Source: VGWF01 sp964423465 (lineage in GTDB: Bacteria; Verrucomicrobiota; Kiritimatiellia; PWTM01). From it: DNA of 7,226 bases. Within the stretch, counting starts at the first letter, position 1, and each line of letters starts with the position of its first letter. The stretch is from contig CAYRFK010000248.1 of the NCBI GenBank assembly GCA_964423465.1, forward strand, positions 1 through 7,226, in the 5' to 3' direction. The notes beneath the pieces were generated by a model that did no database searches, was not told where the DNA came from, and saw only the letters and a list, made by a program, of their open reading frames with translations. This document shows positions 5,927 through 7,226 of this stretch, piece by piece. The position numbers and the translations under genes are program-made.

Positions 5927-6952
5927 CTACGGCTGTTCCTCCGGGGATCGTTTCCGGCGGCGGGCCTCGTCGAGAAACGCCAGGATGTTTGCGAGAGGCA
6001 CGTCGCCCTCTACCGCATGGGAGGGCGCGAAGACATAGCCGCCCGCGGCGCCGAGGTCGAGCAGGCGGCGGCTCTCGGCGCGCACCTCCGCCTCGGTGCC
6101 GTAGGGAAGGATCCGCTGCGTCGAAAGGCCGCCATGGAACGCGAGGCGGCCGCGGTACTTCGCGAGAAGCGCGGCGGTGTCCATGACCTCCGGCTGGAAC
6201 GGGTTGAAGCAGTTGAGGCCGAGGCCGACGAGGTCGTCGAAGAGTTCGTCGACGTCGCCGCACGAGTGGATCATCTGGAACTTCCCCGCGTCGCGCACGA
6301 ACCCGTACATCCGTCGGAGGTGCGGCTTGATGAACTCGTCCCACCACGGCTTGCCCATGATCAGCCCGTGCTGCTGGCCCCAGTCGTCCCCGAAGTAGAC
6401 GGCATCGATGTCGTGCGTCAGCGCCTCGCGGACCTGCGCGAGATTGTGGTCCGCAATCGCGCCGAGCAACTCGTGCACGAACGCGGGGTGGTCGATGAAG
6501 TCCAGCAGCAGGTTCTCCATGCCACGCAGGGTCCACGCGCGCTCGAAGAGGGAGAAGCCGACGTAGAAGACGCGGAAGCGGTCGGGGTGCCGGCCGATCG
6601 CGGACAGGATGTCGCGGAAGAAGCGCGGATCGAGCGGATCGGGAAACCGGAATCCGTCGAGCGTCGGCTCCGGCAGCACGCAGCCCTCGACGATGCCGAT
6701 GTCGTGGTCGACGCTGCGGTCCCAGACGACGCCGAAGACGTCGCGGACGCGGCCCTCGCCAACGTCCTCGAAGAACCCGATCGCGGATCCGAGTTCGAGG
6801 ATGTGGTTGTCGACCGCCGCCTCTGCCGCGTCCTCCCCGCCGAAGTGCCGCGCGAGCATCTCCCACGGCTCCTTCGTGAACTGGACGTGCCACGGCACGT
6901 ACGGCGGCCGCCGTCCCGCGAGGGTCTCGCGCACAACCTCGCGCTTCGTCAT
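5927..6952 (-). CDS. Uroporphyrinogen decarboxylase superfamily protein (URO-D / corrinoid methyltransferase-like)
   Basis: The protein has 341 aa, about the usual family length (330-370). I chose the ATG at 6952 because it overlaps the preceding stop as ATGA, has GGGGAAGG just upstream, and begins MTKREVVRETLAG, the usual opening of the family ('KRE.v...l.g..pdrvP'). Visible signatures are YFGDDWGQQ (residues 186-193), the WWDEFIKPHLRRMY helix (203-216), HSCGDV (229-234), FNPFQPEVMD (249-258), FHGGLSTQRILPYGT (272-286) and a C-terminal GGYVFAPSHAVEGDVP. The HxC pair (H229, C231) resembles zinc ligands of MtaA-type methyl-cobalamin:CoM methyltransferases. Cytoplasmic; no signal peptide. True haem-pathway HemE is unlikely, because the gene sits behind a glycosidase-like gene and the HxC motif points to the methyltransferase branch. 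The actual substrate is unknown; a role in demethylating a plant or algal glycan product is only a guess. Confidence 0.85.
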   Translation of the reverse strand: MTKREVVRETLAGRRPPYVPWHVQFTKEPWEMLARHFGGEDAAEAAVDNHILELGSAIGFFEDVGEGRVRDVFGVVWDRSVDHDIGIVEGCVLPEPTLDGFRFPDPLDPRFFRDILSAIGRHPDRFRVFYVGFSLFERAWTLRGMENLLLDFIDHPAFVHELLGAIADHNLAQVREALTHDIDAVYFGDDWGQQHGLIMGKPWWDEFIKPHLRRMYGFVRDAGKFQMIHSCGDVDELFDDLVGLGLNCFNPFQPEVMDTAALLAKYRGRLAFHGGLSTQRILPYGTEAEVRAESRRLLDLGAAGGYVFAPSHAVEGDVPLANILAFLDEARRRKRSPEEQP

Positions 6953-7226
6953 GGAGCCTTCCCCGGCGCGAGCGGCTTGCTCGTGATCAGCCCGATCCCG
7001 CGGCCGCCGGTCGGGCCGGGCTTGCCGGGGACGGCATTGTAGAACATGTAGAACGTCTCGTTCGACGGATTCCACACCAGCGAGATCTTGTGCGCGTACT
7101 GCTTGTCCAGCCCGCCCGGATGCCCGCCGGCCTTGTAGAGCGGTTCGGGGTGTGCGGTCCAGTGGACGAGATCGCGCGAGAACGCGATCATGATGTGCGC
7201 CCCGCCGCGGCCGACGCCGAAGTAGA
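6949..7226 (-). CDS. C-terminal part of a GH43/GH130-like five-bladed propeller protein (5' end outside window)
   Basis: Only the last 91 or so residues are present; the frame is open to the window edge, so the gene starts beyond 7226. Visible motifs are YFGVGRGG, then IMIAFSRDLVHW, ISLVWNP, FYMFYNAVPG and GRGIGLITSKPL. The 'SRDLVHW' and 'FYMFYNA' strings are typical propeller blades of the GH43/GH32/GH130-like fold, where one blade compares the dated action of a substrate-cutting enzyme family. Such proteins cleave or phosphorolyse glycosidic bonds, usually in secreted or periplasmic polysaccharide breakdown. Its catalytic residues would lie upstream and cannot be judged, so exact family and activity are unknown. 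The stop codon overlaps the next gene's start (ATGA, 6949-6952), implying one transcript and coupled translation with the URO-D-type gene. Confidence 0.7.
   Translation of the reverse strand, partial: YFGVGRGGAHIMIAFSRDLVHWTAHPEPLYKAGGHPGGLDKQYAHKISLVWNPSNETFYMFYNAVPGKPGPTGGRGIGLITSKPLAPGKAP

Noticed and set aside
6017..7042. 341-codon open frame on the plus strand
   Set aside because: It mirrors the URO-D-type gene in reverse complement; the charged, repetitive composition and lack of motifs mark it as a shadow.
1..7226. CRISPR array, tRNA, rRNA, insertion-sequence ends or transposase
   Set aside because: I saw no evenly spaced direct repeats with unique spacers, no cloverleaf or CCA-type RNA gene, and no transposase motif or terminal inverted repeats with target duplications.

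Overview
The window is GC-rich and every gene I can support lies on the minus strand, so it reads from high to low coordinates. The best clue to the organism is the large kinase gene. Its order of parts (Ser/Thr kinase, one membrane helix, LamG-like domain, 21-residue leucine-rich repeats, small C-terminal domain), next to an ECF-type sigma factor and secreted carbohydrate-active proteins, is typical of the PVC group. Verrucomicrobiota, Lentisphaerota or Kiritimatiellota are most likely, with Planctomycetota possible. This is inferred from protein style; there is no rRNA or marker gene.

Layout in transcription order. (1) 7226-5927: the 3' end of a five-bladed-propeller glycosidase-like gene, coupled by an ATGA overlap to a uroporphyrinogen-decarboxylase-superfamily gene. 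(2) 5926-5768: a 159-bp gap with three successive hairpins. (3) 5767-5042: a short secreted protein with a pectate-lyase-3-type N-terminus that seems to lack most of its beta-helix. (4) 5040-4980: a short gap with a promoter-like sequence and a small palindrome. (5) 4979-4614: an ECF sigma factor with region 2 but no region 4, coupled by ATGA to (6) 4617-1924: a membrane Ser/Thr kinase whose DFG aspartate is replaced by glycine. (7) 1870-1530: two tiny ORFs that look like the start of one exported protein and the end of a PQQ-type propeller. These are followed, again with an ATGA overlap, by (8) 1533-73: an uncharacterised secreted protein of 486 aa, whose end overlaps (9) the start of another exported protein, 80-1, which leaves the window.

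The likely common theme is extracellular polysaccharide breakdown with a membrane signalling module (sigma factor plus kinase) beside it. Two things stand out. The signalling pair looks non-canonical on both sides: a sigma factor without its -35-binding domain, and a kinase without its metal-binding DFG aspartate. In addition, three loci (pectate lyase, sigma factor, propeller remnant) each look like the beginning of a gene joined to an unrelated or distant end. That suggests repeated internal deletion, or an assembly artefact that must be excluded first.
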